Shown here: one piece after another, positions 15,412-25,241 of the stretch
Layout of the letters: the number at the start of each line of letters is the position of its first letter
Numbering within the stretch: position 1 is the first letter of the stretch
DNA from: an uncultured Bacteroidia bacterium
Lineage (GTDB): Bacteria > Bacteroidota > Bacteroidia > Bacteroidales > F082
DNA: 64,000 nt
Assembly (NCBI GenBank): GCA_902786745.1
Contig: CADADR010000006.1
Coordinates: forward strand, 87,268-151,267
Direction of reading: 5' to 3'
Program-made: the position numbers and the translations under genes
The notes under the pieces: model-generated
Told to the model about the DNA's origin: nothing
Database searches by the model: none
Seen by the model: the letters and a program-made list of their open reading frames with translations, nothing else

Positions 15412-17770
15412 AATCTATAAAAAAGGCAAGACATCCCTCGTGTCTTCCATCCTGAACATCTTGGGCTTGACGGCAGCCTTTGCCGCGCTCTACATCATCC
15501 TCGTGCAGGTGCACCACGACCTCACCTACAACAAGGCACTCAAAGACAGCGACCAGATTTATGTCCTTACAAAGAAAGAAATCAATCAAAGTGAATACTC
15601 CTCTTATATGAACCGTCCTATGGGAGAGTATGTGCTTAATGCTTCCCCTGACATTGAAGCCGGCGGCTGCGGTAAAATCATGGGCAATCCCATTGCGGTT
15701 CGGGTAAGCGATGATCAATCCCCTGTGTCCATCTCGATATCTGCCATGAACAAAGGCGCTCGCGATGTGTTCGGTTTCGAACTGGTGGCTGGCAACTGGG
15801 ATGATCTGACAGGCACTGGCTTCGCCCTTTCGGAATCAGCGGCAAAACGCCTTGGAGTCCAAGTGGGTGATGTGATGCAGTATTATGATGGATCTGCGTG
15901 GCAGGGAATATCCATCGTGGCCATCTATAAAGACATGCCGAAGCACAGCGACCTTTCCTCTTTCGAAATGCTTGCCGATATGGGTGATAATAGCCTCGAC
16001 GACTGGAAGGAGTTTTCGTTCAACTATTTTATGAAACTTCGTAAAGGTGCTGACCCCATGGCGATTACCGAAGTGGCAATGCCTGTCGTCAAGCAGTTTT
16101 TCAGTGAAATGAATGGTGGCATTGAGGTTACGGACGATGATGTCAAGTTCGGGCTTTACCCCGTGCGGCTGACCGATATGTACTTCGACAGCAATTCGTA
16201 TTATGCCCCTGGAAAGGCGGGCAACAGAACCACAACAATCACTTTACTCGTCATCGCCATTTTTGTAGTACTCATCGCTTTCATCAACTACATCAACTTT
16301 TTCTTCGCGATGGTGCCGTTGCGCCTGCGGAGCATCAACACGCGCAAGATATTGGGCAGCAGTCGTTTCCAGTTGGTGATGTCGTCGGTGGGCGAATCGG
16401 TGCTGATGGTGGTCATTGCCTTGGGTTTGGCGGTGGCTGTAGTCACCTTGTTCAGGCAATCCACCTTGGCCTCGATGATTGACACTTCTCTCGATTTCGG
16501 CCAAAACTGGGGTGTCGTGGCTTTGACCATTGGTTTGGCGTTGCTTATCTCGGTGGTCGCCAGCCTCTATCCAGCCTTGTTCGCCACCTCGTTCAACCCC
16601 GCTTTTGCCTTGAAAGGCACCCTCGGCACTACACAGAAGGGCAAGGCATTTCGCATCGGCTTGATTGGCTTGCAGTTCACCGTTTCCATCGTCCTGATTA
16701 TCTGTGCGATATTCGTCTCCGAGCAACGTCGTTTTATGATGAATCACGAAATGGGCTTCAACCAAGAGTGTCTTTTGCAGTCGCAGGTGTCGTGGGACCT
16801 TGCCACCAACCGCCAAGTCGTTGAGAGTCAGTTGTTGACCGATGCAGCCATCAAGGACATCGCATGGGGTGATGGGCCTTTCGTAAATGATTATCGGATG
16901 CAATGGGGGCGCAAAGTGCGGGGTGAGGATGCCGGTTGGGATGTCTATCCCGTTTCGTGGAACTTCCTCCGTTTCATGGGCATCGACATTGTGGAAGGTC
17001 GCGATTTCACGGAAGCCGACGAGCATTCCTCGGGTACTTATATTTTCAACGAAACTGCACGGGACGTATATCAAATCACCCTTGAAGACAAGATTGGAGG
17101 GCATGATGACCAAATCGCTGAGATTGCCGGTTTCTGCAAGGACTTCAACTTTGCCTCGTTGCGTCAAGAGATTAAACCTTTTGCATTCTATGTTTACGGC
17201 AAAGATCCATGGCATATTTGCAATCGGCTGTATATCCGCACCGAGGCTGGCGTGGATGTCCCCGCCGTGATGGAGCGCATCAGGAAAACCCTCAACGACC
17301 TCGACTCCAATATGGGCGACGAAATATCATACGATGTGTGGCCTTTCTCACAATCCCTTGAAAACCAATACAAAAAGGAGCAAAACCTTTCGAAGTTGGT
17401 CACTCTGTTCACGATTTTGGCCATCGTCATCTCGCTGATGGGTGTGTTCGGCTTGGTGATGTTCGAGACGGAGCACCGCCGCAAGGAGATTGGCATCCGT
17501 CGTGTGCACGGCGCCACCGTGGGGCAGATTCTGGCGATGTTCAACTCGCGCTTCGTAAAAGTTGTGCTGGTTTGTTTCGTCGTCGCCGTGCCCGTGAGCA
17601 TCGTCATCATGCGGCGTTATTTGGAGGGCTTCGCCTATCAGGTGCCGCTGCACGTTTGGGTATTTGCACTTGCGTTGTTGGCAGTTTTGGGTGTAACGAT
17701 AGCGGTGGTCACCTTGCGCAGTCTGCGGGCGGCTACGGTGAACCCGGTGAAATCCTTACGTAATGAATGA
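15404..17770 (+). CDS. ABC transporter permease P4 (double FtsX/MacB type)
   Basis: 788 aa, MARIYKKGKTSLVSSILNIL. Subfamily shared only with P5. The first ~46 residues, the block from TM2 through TM5 (GNRTTTITLLVIAIF... to ...GLQFTVSIVLIICAIFV) and the last ~130 residues are nearly identical to P5, at DNA level too. The periplasmic domain 1 (~50-260) and part of domain 2 diverge strongly. Coupling segments: RLRSINTRKILGSSRFQLVM and EHRRKEIGIRRVHGATVGQI. Tail ATVNPVKSLRNE. The pattern points to a tandem duplication followed by recombination that homogenises the membrane scaffold while the outward-facing parts change. Operon 2. Confidence 0.9.
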   Translation: MARIYKKGKTSLVSSILNILGLTAAFAALYIILVQVHHDLTYNKALKDSDQIYVLTKKEINQSEYSSYMNRPMGEYVLNASPDIEAGGCGKIMGNPIAVRVSDDQSPVSISISAMNKGARDVFGFELVAGNWDDLTGTGFALSESAAKRLGVQVGDVMQYYDGSAWQGISIVAIYKDMPKHSDLSSFEMLADMGDNSLDDWKEFSFNYFMKLRKGADPMAITEVAMPVVKQFFSEMNGGIEVTDDDVKFGLYPVRLTDMYFDSNSYYAPGKAGNRTTTITLLVIAIFVVLIAFINYINFFFAMVPLRLRSINTRKILGSSRFQLVMSSVGESVLMVVIALGLAVAVVTLFRQSTLASMIDTSLDFGQNWGVVALTIGLALLISVVASLYPALFATSFNPAFALKGTLGTTQKGKAFRIGLIGLQFTVSIVLIICAIFVSEQRRFMMNHEMGFNQECLLQSQVSWDLATNRQVVESQLLTDAAIKDIAWGDGPFVNDYRMQWGRKVRGEDAGWDVYPVSWNFLRFMGIDIVEGRDFTEADEHSSGTYIFNETARDVYQITLEDKIGGHDDQIAEIAGFCKDFNFASLRQEIKPFAFYVYGKDPWHICNRLYIRTEAGVDVPAVMERIRKTLNDLDSNMGDEISYDVWPFSQSLENQYKKEQNLSKLVTLFTILAIVISLMGVFGLVMFETEHRRKEIGIRRVHGATVGQILAMFNSRFVKVVLVCFVVAVPVSIVIMRRYLEGFAYQVPLHVWVFALALLAVLGVTIAVVTLRSLRAATVNPVKSLRNE

Positions 17771-17773
17771 TCT

Positions 17774-17800
17774 TTTAGGAACGCATAATGCGTCCCTACA
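17774..17800. repeat. Degenerate GTAGGGACGC palindrome between P4 and P5
   Basis: GGAACGCAT and ATGCGTCCCTACA pair around AA; the left arm has lost part of its TGTAGG end. Same style of ends as the palindromes in tolC, in the response regulator gene and at 12624. Confidence 0.5.
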
Positions 17801-17857
17801 ATTAAACAAATCGAAGATTCAACGAAGTTAATTCAACAATCAACAATTCAACAACAC

Positions 17858-20251
17858 ATGGCTCGAATCTATAAAAAAGGCAAGACCTCCCTCGTGTCTT
17901 CCATCCTGAACATCTTGGGCTTGACGGCAGCCTTCGCCGCGCTCTACATCATCCTTGTGCAGGTGCACCACGACTTCACCTACAACAAGGCGCTCAAAGA
18001 CAGCGAAAGGATTTATGTCCTTACCATGCCAGACCGATTTTCAAACAATGTTTATTCGACATACGTCAATCGTCAGATGTCGGAAGCGGTCATTGCTGCT
18101 GTCCCCAGCGTAGAGGCGGGCGGCTGTGCTGCCAATTTAGGGAGCAACGAAGTTTCCGTACGCTTGGGCGAAGGACAGTCGTCAATCGAATTGAGAGTCA
18201 CCAGTTTCTCCAAACCCGCCATCGACGTGTTTGGATTTGAACTTGTTGCCGGCAATTTGGACCATTGGATTAGTAACACGGATGCGGTTATGTCCGAGTC
18301 AGCGGCCAAACGCTTGGGCTTGCAGGTGGGCGACCATTTCCAATATGGCAACTGGAATTGGACAGATGTCACGGTAGCAGCCATCTACAAGGATATGCCT
18401 GTCAACAGCGACCTTTCCTCCATCGACTTTATTCTGAATCTGGGCGAAGCGGGTATGAGCGATTGGACCCAATGGGGCTGGAATTATTTCATAAAACTCG
18501 CAAAGGGTGCTGACCCGAAAGAGTTTGAGGAGATTGCCAATAAAGTCGCGTATGACCTTTGGGTGACAGAATTCGACATTGACGAAAGCGATATGACCGA
18601 AGCGGATATCGAGGCATCTAAAAAAATGATGTCACCTCATCTTATGAAATTGACCGACAACTACTTTGCCGACAATGTCGGGCATCCGGGCAAGTCGGGC
18701 AATCGCACCACGACCATCACCTTGCTTGTCATCGCCATTTTCGTAATGCTCATCGCTTTCATCAATTACATCAACTTTTTCTTCGCGATGGTGCCATTGC
18801 GTCTGCGGAGTATCAATACACGCAAGATATTGGGCAGCAGTCGCTTCCAATTGGTAATGTCATCGGTGGGCGAGTCGGTGCTGATGGTTGTTATCGCTCT
18901 TGGACTGGCTGTGGCCGTGGTTACACTGTTCAGACAATCCACCTTGGCTGCACTGATTGACACACCGTTGAACTTCGGCCAGAATTTGGGTATTGCGGCT
19001 TTGACCATCGGTATCGCCTTGCTCATTTCGGTGTTGGCCAGCCTCTATCCGGCCTTGTTCTCCACCTCGTTCAATCCCGCTTTTGCCTTGAAAGGCACAC
19101 TCGGCACCACGCAGAAAGGCAAGGCTTTCCGCATCGGCTTGATAGGCTTGCAGTTCACCGTGAGCATCGTGCTGATTATCTGTGCGATTTTTGTTCATCA
19201 GCAACGCGATTTCATGATGAATCACGACATGGGTTTCAATCAAGAAAACCTGCTTCAGTCGAATGTGACATGGGAACTCGCCAGCAACCGTGAAACTGTC
19301 GAGAATCGGTTGAAAACAGATGCTGACATCAAGGACATTGCTTGGGGCGACGGCCCGTTTGTGGCCAACAGCCGTATGGCCTGGAGCCGTCCGTTCAATG
19401 ACAACGATGTGCAATGGCAGGTTTATCCAGTTTCTTGGAACTTCCTGCGTTTTATGGGCATCGATATTGTGGAGGGCCGAGACTTTACTCCTGCCGACGA
19501 GCAATCGGAAAACGGTGTCTATATCATCAATGAGACGGCGCAGAAAATGTACAGCATCACCACTGAAGACAGAATCAGGGGCCATAAAGAGGTTCCTGCC
19601 GAGATTGCAGGTGTTTGTAGGGACTTCAATTTCTCTCCTTTGCGCGAAAAGATTGGGCCGTTTGCTTTTTATGTGTATGGCAAGGAGCCGTGGAGCCCGT
19701 GCATGAGGCTGTTCATCCGCACTGAAGTTGGCGTTGATACCCAAGCTTTGATGGAACGCTCAATAAAAACTCTCAACGACCTCGACCCGACATTAGGCGA
19801 CGGTTTTTCGGTTTGGATGCGTCCGTTTGAACAAGCCATTGAGAACCAATACAAAAAGGAGCAAAACCTCTCGAAGTTGGTCACGCTGTTCACGATTTTG
19901 GCCATCGTCATCTCGCTGATGGGCGTGTTCGGCTTGGTGATGTTCGAGACGGAGCACCGCCGCAAGGAAATCGGCATCCGTCGTGTGCATGGCGCCACGG
20001 TGCAGCAGATCCTGGCGATGTTCAACTCGCGCTTTGTGAAGATTGTGCTGGTGTGTTTCGTGGTTGCTGTGCCGGTGAGTATCGTCATCATGCGGCGTTA
20101 TTTGGAAGGCTTCGCTTATCAGGTGCCGCTGCATGTTTGGGTGTTTGCCCTTGCACTGTTGGCTGTCTTGGCTGTTACGATATCGGTGGTCTCCTTGCGC
20201 AGTCTGCGGGCGGCTACGATGAATCCGGTGAAATCGTTAAGGACAGAATAA
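17858..20251 (+). CDS. ABC transporter permease P5 (double FtsX/MacB type)
   Basis: 797 aa, MARIYKKGKTSLVSSILNIL as in P4. It differs from P4 mostly between residues ~50-285 (e.g. TMPDRFSNNVYSTYVNRQMS; a longer acidic stretch DIDESDMTEADIEASKKMMS before TM2) and in domain 2 (e.g. SRPFNDNDVQWQVYPVSWNF). TM2-TM5 and TM6-TM8 are copied almost exactly, including TETEHRRKE-type coupling and tail ATMNPVKSLRTE. Separated from P4 by 87 nt containing a degenerate palindrome and the AC-rich leader. Followed after 6 nt by palindrome copy 6. Confidence 0.9.
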   Translation: MARIYKKGKTSLVSSILNILGLTAAFAALYIILVQVHHDFTYNKALKDSERIYVLTMPDRFSNNVYSTYVNRQMSEAVIAAVPSVEAGGCAANLGSNEVSVRLGEGQSSIELRVTSFSKPAIDVFGFELVAGNLDHWISNTDAVMSESAAKRLGLQVGDHFQYGNWNWTDVTVAAIYKDMPVNSDLSSIDFILNLGEAGMSDWTQWGWNYFIKLAKGADPKEFEEIANKVAYDLWVTEFDIDESDMTEADIEASKKMMSPHLMKLTDNYFADNVGHPGKSGNRTTTITLLVIAIFVMLIAFINYINFFFAMVPLRLRSINTRKILGSSRFQLVMSSVGESVLMVVIALGLAVAVVTLFRQSTLAALIDTPLNFGQNLGIAALTIGIALLISVLASLYPALFSTSFNPAFALKGTLGTTQKGKAFRIGLIGLQFTVSIVLIICAIFVHQQRDFMMNHDMGFNQENLLQSNVTWELASNRETVENRLKTDADIKDIAWGDGPFVANSRMAWSRPFNDNDVQWQVYPVSWNFLRFMGIDIVEGRDFTPADEQSENGVYIINETAQKMYSITTEDRIRGHKEVPAEIAGVCRDFNFSPLREKIGPFAFYVYGKEPWSPCMRLFIRTEVGVDTQALMERSIKTLNDLDPTLGDGFSVWMRPFEQAIENQYKKEQNLSKLVTLFTILAIVISLMGVFGLVMFETEHRRKEIGIRRVHGATVQQILAMFNSRFVKIVLVCFVVAVPVSIVIMRRYLEGFAYQVPLHVWVFALALLAVLAVTISVVSLRSLRAATMNPVKSLRTE

Positions 20252-20257
20252 TAATAG

Positions 20258-20389
20258 GAGATTCCCTGCGGGAATGGAGGTCGGATGTGGTTGTTGATCG
20301 CGGCGGCTTGTGACGCTAACGAATAGGTGGTCTGTTCTTGCCGCCGCTATATAAAAAAACGACACACTCCATTCCCGTAAGGGAATCTC
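20258..20389 (+). repeat. Nested-palindrome element, copy 6
   Basis: 132 bp between P5 and P6. The right hairpin reads ATTCCCGTAAGGGAAT (4-nt loop) in place of CCCGAAGGG. The core differs the most among the six array copies (GTGACGCTAACGAATAGG). Confidence 0.85.
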
Positions 20390-20409
20390 AAACAACAAAA
20401 CAAACAACT

Positions 20410-22785
20410 ATGAGCAGTTACATCAAATTCCTCTCCCGAAACAAACTTTACAGCATCATCGAGGCCATTGGCCTGACGGTGAGCCTCGCCTTCGTGGTCA
20501 TCATCTTTTGCTATGTGGCGCAGCATATCGCCGTCACTCGCGAAAACCCACATAGGAAGGAGATTTACGGCGTGGCCATCCAAGACAAGATGCTATATCA
20601 ATACGGGATGAAAGAGACGATTGGGGAGAGCATTCCCGAGATTAAGGCCATCACCGAGTTCGGATGGCTCTATGCCACGGAGATGAAGGCCGACGGGCAG
20701 TTGTTGCGTCTGGGACAGGTGCTGGGCTGCGACCGCGACTTTTTCGACTTCTTTCCCGTCCAGTTCGCGGAAGGTCAGCCCGACCAGATCAATGAGACTT
20801 TGACGGCTTTCGTGTCAGAAGAGATGGCGCAAACCCTTTCGCAATCGGGCGAGGTGATTGGGCGGACTATCCAAATGATGAAGCATGACTTCACCGTCGT
20901 TGGAGTGTTCACTGACGTGGGCACCTCGCTTTTCTATTCCAACCCCGATGTGATTGTCAATGTGGATATTACCGATGGCATGACCTATTATGGTGGCTTT
21001 GACAGCCCTGCCGTTCCCGCCAACATGTTCGAGAACGTATGGCTCTTCATCAAGACATTTCCAGATGTCGACCGAGACGCATTGAGCGAGAAGTTGGCCA
21101 CAGCGACAGAAGTTTTATTCAATAAGATACTTGGAAGAGAATATCCGGTTGATGCTTCAACAATCAAACTGGTGCGTTTGGATGAGGTGTTTTATTATGA
21201 CGGACAAACTACACTGAAAAAAGGCGACAAGGTGATGATGCACAGCCTGTTGGCGGTAGGATTGTTGCTGCTGATTTCCGCATTGTTCAATTATATCAAT
21301 TTGAACGTCGCCTTGACCAGCAAGCGGGCCAAGGAGATGGCCACACGAAGGTTGCATGGTGCCACCAAGGGTCGAATCATCGGGAAATACCTGCTTGAAT
21401 CGCTGGCATTTACACTGGTTTGCATGGTATTGGGCATCTTGATGGCAAAGGCGCTTGAGCCGCTGGTCAACCGTTTGTTGGGCGATGATGTGGGTGTGAA
21501 GATTATGCTCTCGCCGTTTTATCTGGTTTCCTATCTGCTCATCGTGATTGTGGTGGCGCTGTTGGCGGGCATCATCCCTGCCACGGTGGTGTCGAGGGCC
21601 AAGCCCATCGACGTGGTGACAGGGGCCTTCCGTTTACGCACCAAGATGGTGCTTTCAAAAGTATTTATTGTGTTGCAAAATGTCATCGCCATCGTGCTGA
21701 TTGCCTTGGTGATCACGATGGAGGTGCAGATGCGCCACATGGAACAGCGGCCTGTCGGATGTCGCACGGAGAACCTGTTCTATGTGAATTCCATACTATC
21801 GGGCGATGAGGCCTTTGAAAACGACTTGATGGCCTTGCCTTGTGTGAAACGGATGGGACACTCGTATGGTTATCCTGGCGGTGCCTTTATGGGTACAAAA
21901 TGGCTGCGCTTCAATGAAAGCGATGATTGGGTTTCAGTGAAATACCTGTTGTGCGACACCACGGCTTTTGATATGTTTGGGTTTGACATCAAGGCGATGT
22001 ATGGCCAGCTGGACGAAAACCAATGGCTGTTGACGCAAGGTTTGCTGGAGGCCCAGACGGGAATGCCTTTGGAGCAGTTCGACATTGATTCGCTGGGCGT
22101 TTGGTACAAGCGTAATCTGCGTTCTGATATGAGTGGCGTGTTGGGTGATTTCGCCCTTGACGACGCGGCCCATGTAGTGGATGAGACCTTTGGTGCGGTG
22201 CAGATTGTTGGAAAGGAGCCGAAGTTCAAGTGGGTGGCTTACCATCCGGTATTAGAGATTGTGGGTGACCATGCGGAGGCACGCAAAGCCATCATGGCCG
22301 TGTACGACAAGCACATGGGTGAAAAAGAGGTCTATTGGGAAGCTTGGTCCATTGACTTTATTGACAATTTGCTGCTGTTGCATTTGCGGGACACCAAAAA
22401 CAGGATGCGCCTTGTGGATATGTTTATGGCAGTGGCGGTGTTGCTGTCGCTGCTGGGACTGGTGGCCATGAGCACGCATTTTGCCTCCGAGCGCGAGAAG
22501 ACCATCGCCGTCCGCAAGGTGTTTGGCGGCACGATGCAAAGCGAGATTCGCCGTAACTTGAAGGAATACGTCATCATGATTCTTATCGCTAATGTCATCG
22601 CCATTCCCATAGCAGTTTGGGTGTGCGGGCGTTATTTGGAGGACTTCGTCTACCGCATAGACCTGCATCCCTGGATTTTCGTGGTGACGGTAGTGCTGTC
22701 GTTTGTCATCGCCATCGGCTCGGTGCTGTGGCAAATCGTCTCCGTGGCTCGAGTGAATCCGGTGATGGCGTTGAAGAAGGAATAA
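20410..22785 (+). CDS. ABC transporter permease P6 (double FtsX/MacB type)
   Basis: 791 aa from MSSYIKFLSRNKLYSIIEAI; an in-frame ATG at 20338 lies within palindrome copy 6 and is rejected. Same subfamily as P1, P8 and P9. The C-terminal ~110 residues match P1 almost residue for residue (ASEREKTIAVRKVFGGTMQS ... ARVNPVMALKKE), while its periplasmic domain 1 (~45-270) is distinct. P7 begins 17 nt after its stop, suggesting translational coupling. Operon 2. Confidence 0.9.
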   Translation: MSSYIKFLSRNKLYSIIEAIGLTVSLAFVVIIFCYVAQHIAVTRENPHRKEIYGVAIQDKMLYQYGMKETIGESIPEIKAITEFGWLYATEMKADGQLLRLGQVLGCDRDFFDFFPVQFAEGQPDQINETLTAFVSEEMAQTLSQSGEVIGRTIQMMKHDFTVVGVFTDVGTSLFYSNPDVIVNVDITDGMTYYGGFDSPAVPANMFENVWLFIKTFPDVDRDALSEKLATATEVLFNKILGREYPVDASTIKLVRLDEVFYYDGQTTLKKGDKVMMHSLLAVGLLLLISALFNYINLNVALTSKRAKEMATRRLHGATKGRIIGKYLLESLAFTLVCMVLGILMAKALEPLVNRLLGDDVGVKIMLSPFYLVSYLLIVIVVALLAGIIPATVVSRAKPIDVVTGAFRLRTKMVLSKVFIVLQNVIAIVLIALVITMEVQMRHMEQRPVGCRTENLFYVNSILSGDEAFENDLMALPCVKRMGHSYGYPGGAFMGTKWLRFNESDDWVSVKYLLCDTTAFDMFGFDIKAMYGQLDENQWLLTQGLLEAQTGMPLEQFDIDSLGVWYKRNLRSDMSGVLGDFALDDAAHVVDETFGAVQIVGKEPKFKWVAYHPVLEIVGDHAEARKAIMAVYDKHMGEKEVYWEAWSIDFIDNLLLLHLRDTKNRMRLVDMFMAVAVLLSLLGLVAMSTHFASEREKTIAVRKVFGGTMQSEIRRNLKEYVIMILIANVIAIPIAVWVCGRYLEDFVYRIDLHPWIFVVTVVLSFVIAIGSVLWQIVSVARVNPVMALKKE

Positions 22786-22802
22786 CATTTAACAACAACA
22801 GT

Positions 22803-25166
22803 ATGAACAATACAATTTTCAGACCCAAACACAAACATTTTCTCATCAACACTTTTTGCTTGATGATTGGCATTACGGCGGCCACTTTGCTGTTCCAGTG
22901 GGTGTTGCACGAGTTTTCCTACGATCGTTTTGTTGAGGACAGCGACCGAATTTACCGCTTGGTGTCGGTGGATAAGGCCACGGGCACAAGATACACAGGC
23001 GGAGTCTGCCAATTGCGCTATGACTTGCCTGAGGCCGTGCCGCAGGTGGAGGAATGTGTGAGCGTGGTTTCACACTATACCAACATGAATCCCAACACGG
23101 TCAGAGATATGGAACGCAACGAATCTTTCGAGGTGATGGCTTTGACGACCAGCGACAATTTCTTCAATGTGTTTACCTATCCCGTAGTGGAAGGTGAACC
23201 GCATCACATTCTCAAACCCAACGAAGCGGCCATTTCCAAAGAGATGGCGCAAAAACTATATGACGGCTCGGCCATAGGGCAGCCTTTGGTCTGTTCCTAT
23301 ATGCATAAAGAGACCGTATACACCGTCGCTTTGGTGGTGGATGTGCCAACCAACACGCATCTGCCTTTCGAGGTGGTGATGCCAATGGATAGCCGTCAAC
23401 TTAATCTTTACCGCAATATCACTGAAAACCAGACGATTTATGTCAAGTTGAGGGAAAATGCAATGTTCAGTAAGGCGGAGATGAAACGCTTGGCCAACAT
23501 CCAAACAGAGAAGTACGACAAGCAGAATTGGTTGGAATTCCAGCCTTTACGCGACATCCACCTGCACACCGATTACAACGACTCGGAAAGTGTGGGTAAC
23601 GGCAATGCCTCGTATGTCTGGATTATCATCTTTGGCATTCTGCTCATTGTGGCGGTCACCATCGTGAATTGCGCCACGCTCGATGTGTCGTATTCGGTGC
23701 AGCAAACCAAAAATAGGGTCGTCGAGCGGGTGTTTGGGTGCAGCGAGTTCAGGATTTTTTCGAGTAACCTATTGGAGACCCTGCTCATCACCCTTGTAGC
23801 GATGGGGCTTTCCTTGTTGGCGGTATGGGCATTGTTGCCTGCGTTCCAGTCGTGGATAGGCGTGCCCGTGCAGTTGCGTTTCGACAAATGGCTGCTCTTT
23901 TTCTGCCTTACGCTTTTGGTGCTGTTGCCTTTGGCGTCAAGCCTTTTCGGGCAATATTGCCTGCGCAGTGTGGCCTTCGCCGATGTGCTGAAAGGCAAGA
24001 TGCGCCATTTAAAAGGCATCCGCATCAGCAATGCGAGTTCGGTGTTTCAGGTGGGCCTCTCTTCGCTTGCTGCCGTGTTTACGGTTGTCATTCTGTTGCA
24101 ACTCACTTTTATGCGACATTCCGACAAAGGCGTTGATATGTCTAACATTGTGTCACTCAACAGTCTGGTAACACCCTGCTACAAAGTGGGCCCCATTCGT
24201 GACGAACTGATGAAAAACCCCGACATCTACAGCGTTGGCCTTTGTATGGGTGACTTTTCCAAACCTAATGGCTTCGTCAGAGAGGTGGAATGGGAAGGAC
24301 GAGAAGAAGGGAATGATGCTGTATTTCAGGTGCTTTATACTGATGGCTATTTCCAAGAGATGGTTGGGATGGAGTTGTTGGCTGGCGATTATTTGAGCAA
24401 GGACTTGAATTTGGATGATTATTTTGAGGGCAAATACGAAGGGAATGGGCAATATGTGGTCAACGAGGCGGCGATCAAGGCAATGGGCTGGAGCGTAGAG
24501 GATGCCATTGGCAAGGATTTGACGTTAACAGTGACGTCGGGGAGAATCGTGGGCGTGGTGAAGGATTTCAATTTCTCCGATATGCGTAATGCTGTTTCAC
24601 CACTTATTATGGAATATGCACCTGAGGCACAGCCAAACATCGTGGTGAAAATCGCGCCCGAAAACCGACAGCAGACCTTGGCCTATATTCAAGAAGTGGT
24701 GCGTCCGTTTAATTTTTCTGATGTGTTTTCCTATTCGTTTTTGGGCGAGAAGGAACTCTACCGTGAGGAACGGCAGGTCGGGCATTTGTCGTTGTTGTAT
24801 TTCCTTGCGGCGATGTTGTTGGCTTTGTTTGGCTTCTTTGGTGTCGTTTCCTATCATCTGCATCAGGAGTCGCTCAATATGGCAGTGCGCAAGGTGTTTG
24901 GTGCCAGTACCCGCGAAGTACAAGGGCATTACCTGAAAACCAGGTTGCGGATGTACATCCTGCCCGTCATTGCGGCAACGGCGTTGTCGGTCTATTTCTC
25001 GTTGCATTGGCTGCAAGGCTTTGCCTATCATGTGCCCGTTTCCCTCGTGCTGACGGTGGCCGTGTTGTCGTTCTTTGGGGCTTTCCTGCTCCTCTCGCTG
25101 ATTGTTTCCGGCGTGGTGCAGGTCATTTGCAGCAAGAGGATTACAGAAGTGTTGCAGAGAGGGTAA
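22803..25166 (+). CDS. ABC transporter permease P7 with disrupted C-terminal tail
   Basis: 787 aa from MNNTIFRPKHKHFLINTFCL; a longer frame from 22617 lies over P6 and is rejected. It is the lone member of its subfamily here (TM1 MIGITAATLLFQWVLHEFSY). The eight-helix plan is kept but the first coupling segment is atypical (VQQTKNRVVERVFGCSEFRI) and the first TM2 lacks the NYINxNxAL pattern, reading VNCATLDVSYSV. The other permeases end NPxxxLKxE; P7 ends VVQVICSKR-ITEVLQRG. The missing tail (MNPVMALKKE, stop) is found 75 nt past its stop, at 25242-25277, so ~102 bp were inserted after the CSKR codons. It may still be functional. Confidence 0.88.
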   Translation: MNNTIFRPKHKHFLINTFCLMIGITAATLLFQWVLHEFSYDRFVEDSDRIYRLVSVDKATGTRYTGGVCQLRYDLPEAVPQVEECVSVVSHYTNMNPNTVRDMERNESFEVMALTTSDNFFNVFTYPVVEGEPHHILKPNEAAISKEMAQKLYDGSAIGQPLVCSYMHKETVYTVALVVDVPTNTHLPFEVVMPMDSRQLNLYRNITENQTIYVKLRENAMFSKAEMKRLANIQTEKYDKQNWLEFQPLRDIHLHTDYNDSESVGNGNASYVWIIIFGILLIVAVTIVNCATLDVSYSVQQTKNRVVERVFGCSEFRIFSSNLLETLLITLVAMGLSLLAVWALLPAFQSWIGVPVQLRFDKWLLFFCLTLLVLLPLASSLFGQYCLRSVAFADVLKGKMRHLKGIRISNASSVFQVGLSSLAAVFTVVILLQLTFMRHSDKGVDMSNIVSLNSLVTPCYKVGPIRDELMKNPDIYSVGLCMGDFSKPNGFVREVEWEGREEGNDAVFQVLYTDGYFQEMVGMELLAGDYLSKDLNLDDYFEGKYEGNGQYVVNEAAIKAMGWSVEDAIGKDLTLTVTSGRIVGVVKDFNFSDMRNAVSPLIMEYAPEAQPNIVVKIAPENRQQTLAYIQEVVRPFNFSDVFSYSFLGEKELYREERQVGHLSLLYFLAAMLLALFGFFGVVSYHLHQESLNMAVRKVFGASTREVQGHYLKTRLRMYILPVIAATALSVYFSLHWLQGFAYHVPVSLVLTVAVLSFFGAFLLLSLIVSGVVQVICSKRITEVLQRG

Positions 25167-25241
25167 AGTAGAGTGTTTGGATTTGCTTTCTGTAATGAGC
25201 AAAATTCAGGAAAAATTGCTTTCTGTAAAAAGCAAAAAGTG
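25140..25241. other. ~102-bp insertion in the 3' end of P7
   Basis: The insert separates the P7 codons ...CSKR from the tail codons MNPVMALKKE and brings a new stop at 25164. It contains TTGCTTTCTGTAA at 25183 and again at 25216, 33 bp apart, each followed by a GAGC/AAGC that can pair with the GCTT, and a reversed TTACAGAA near its left edge (25141). The 33-bp period resembles the repeat array before the DUF4143 ATPase at 14003, so it may be a leftover of such a cassette (inference). Confidence 0.5.

Noticed and set aside
2624..20389. CRISPR-like array formed by the repeated elements
   Set aside because: The repeats are 130 bp and kilobases apart with genes between; no short spacers and no cas genes.
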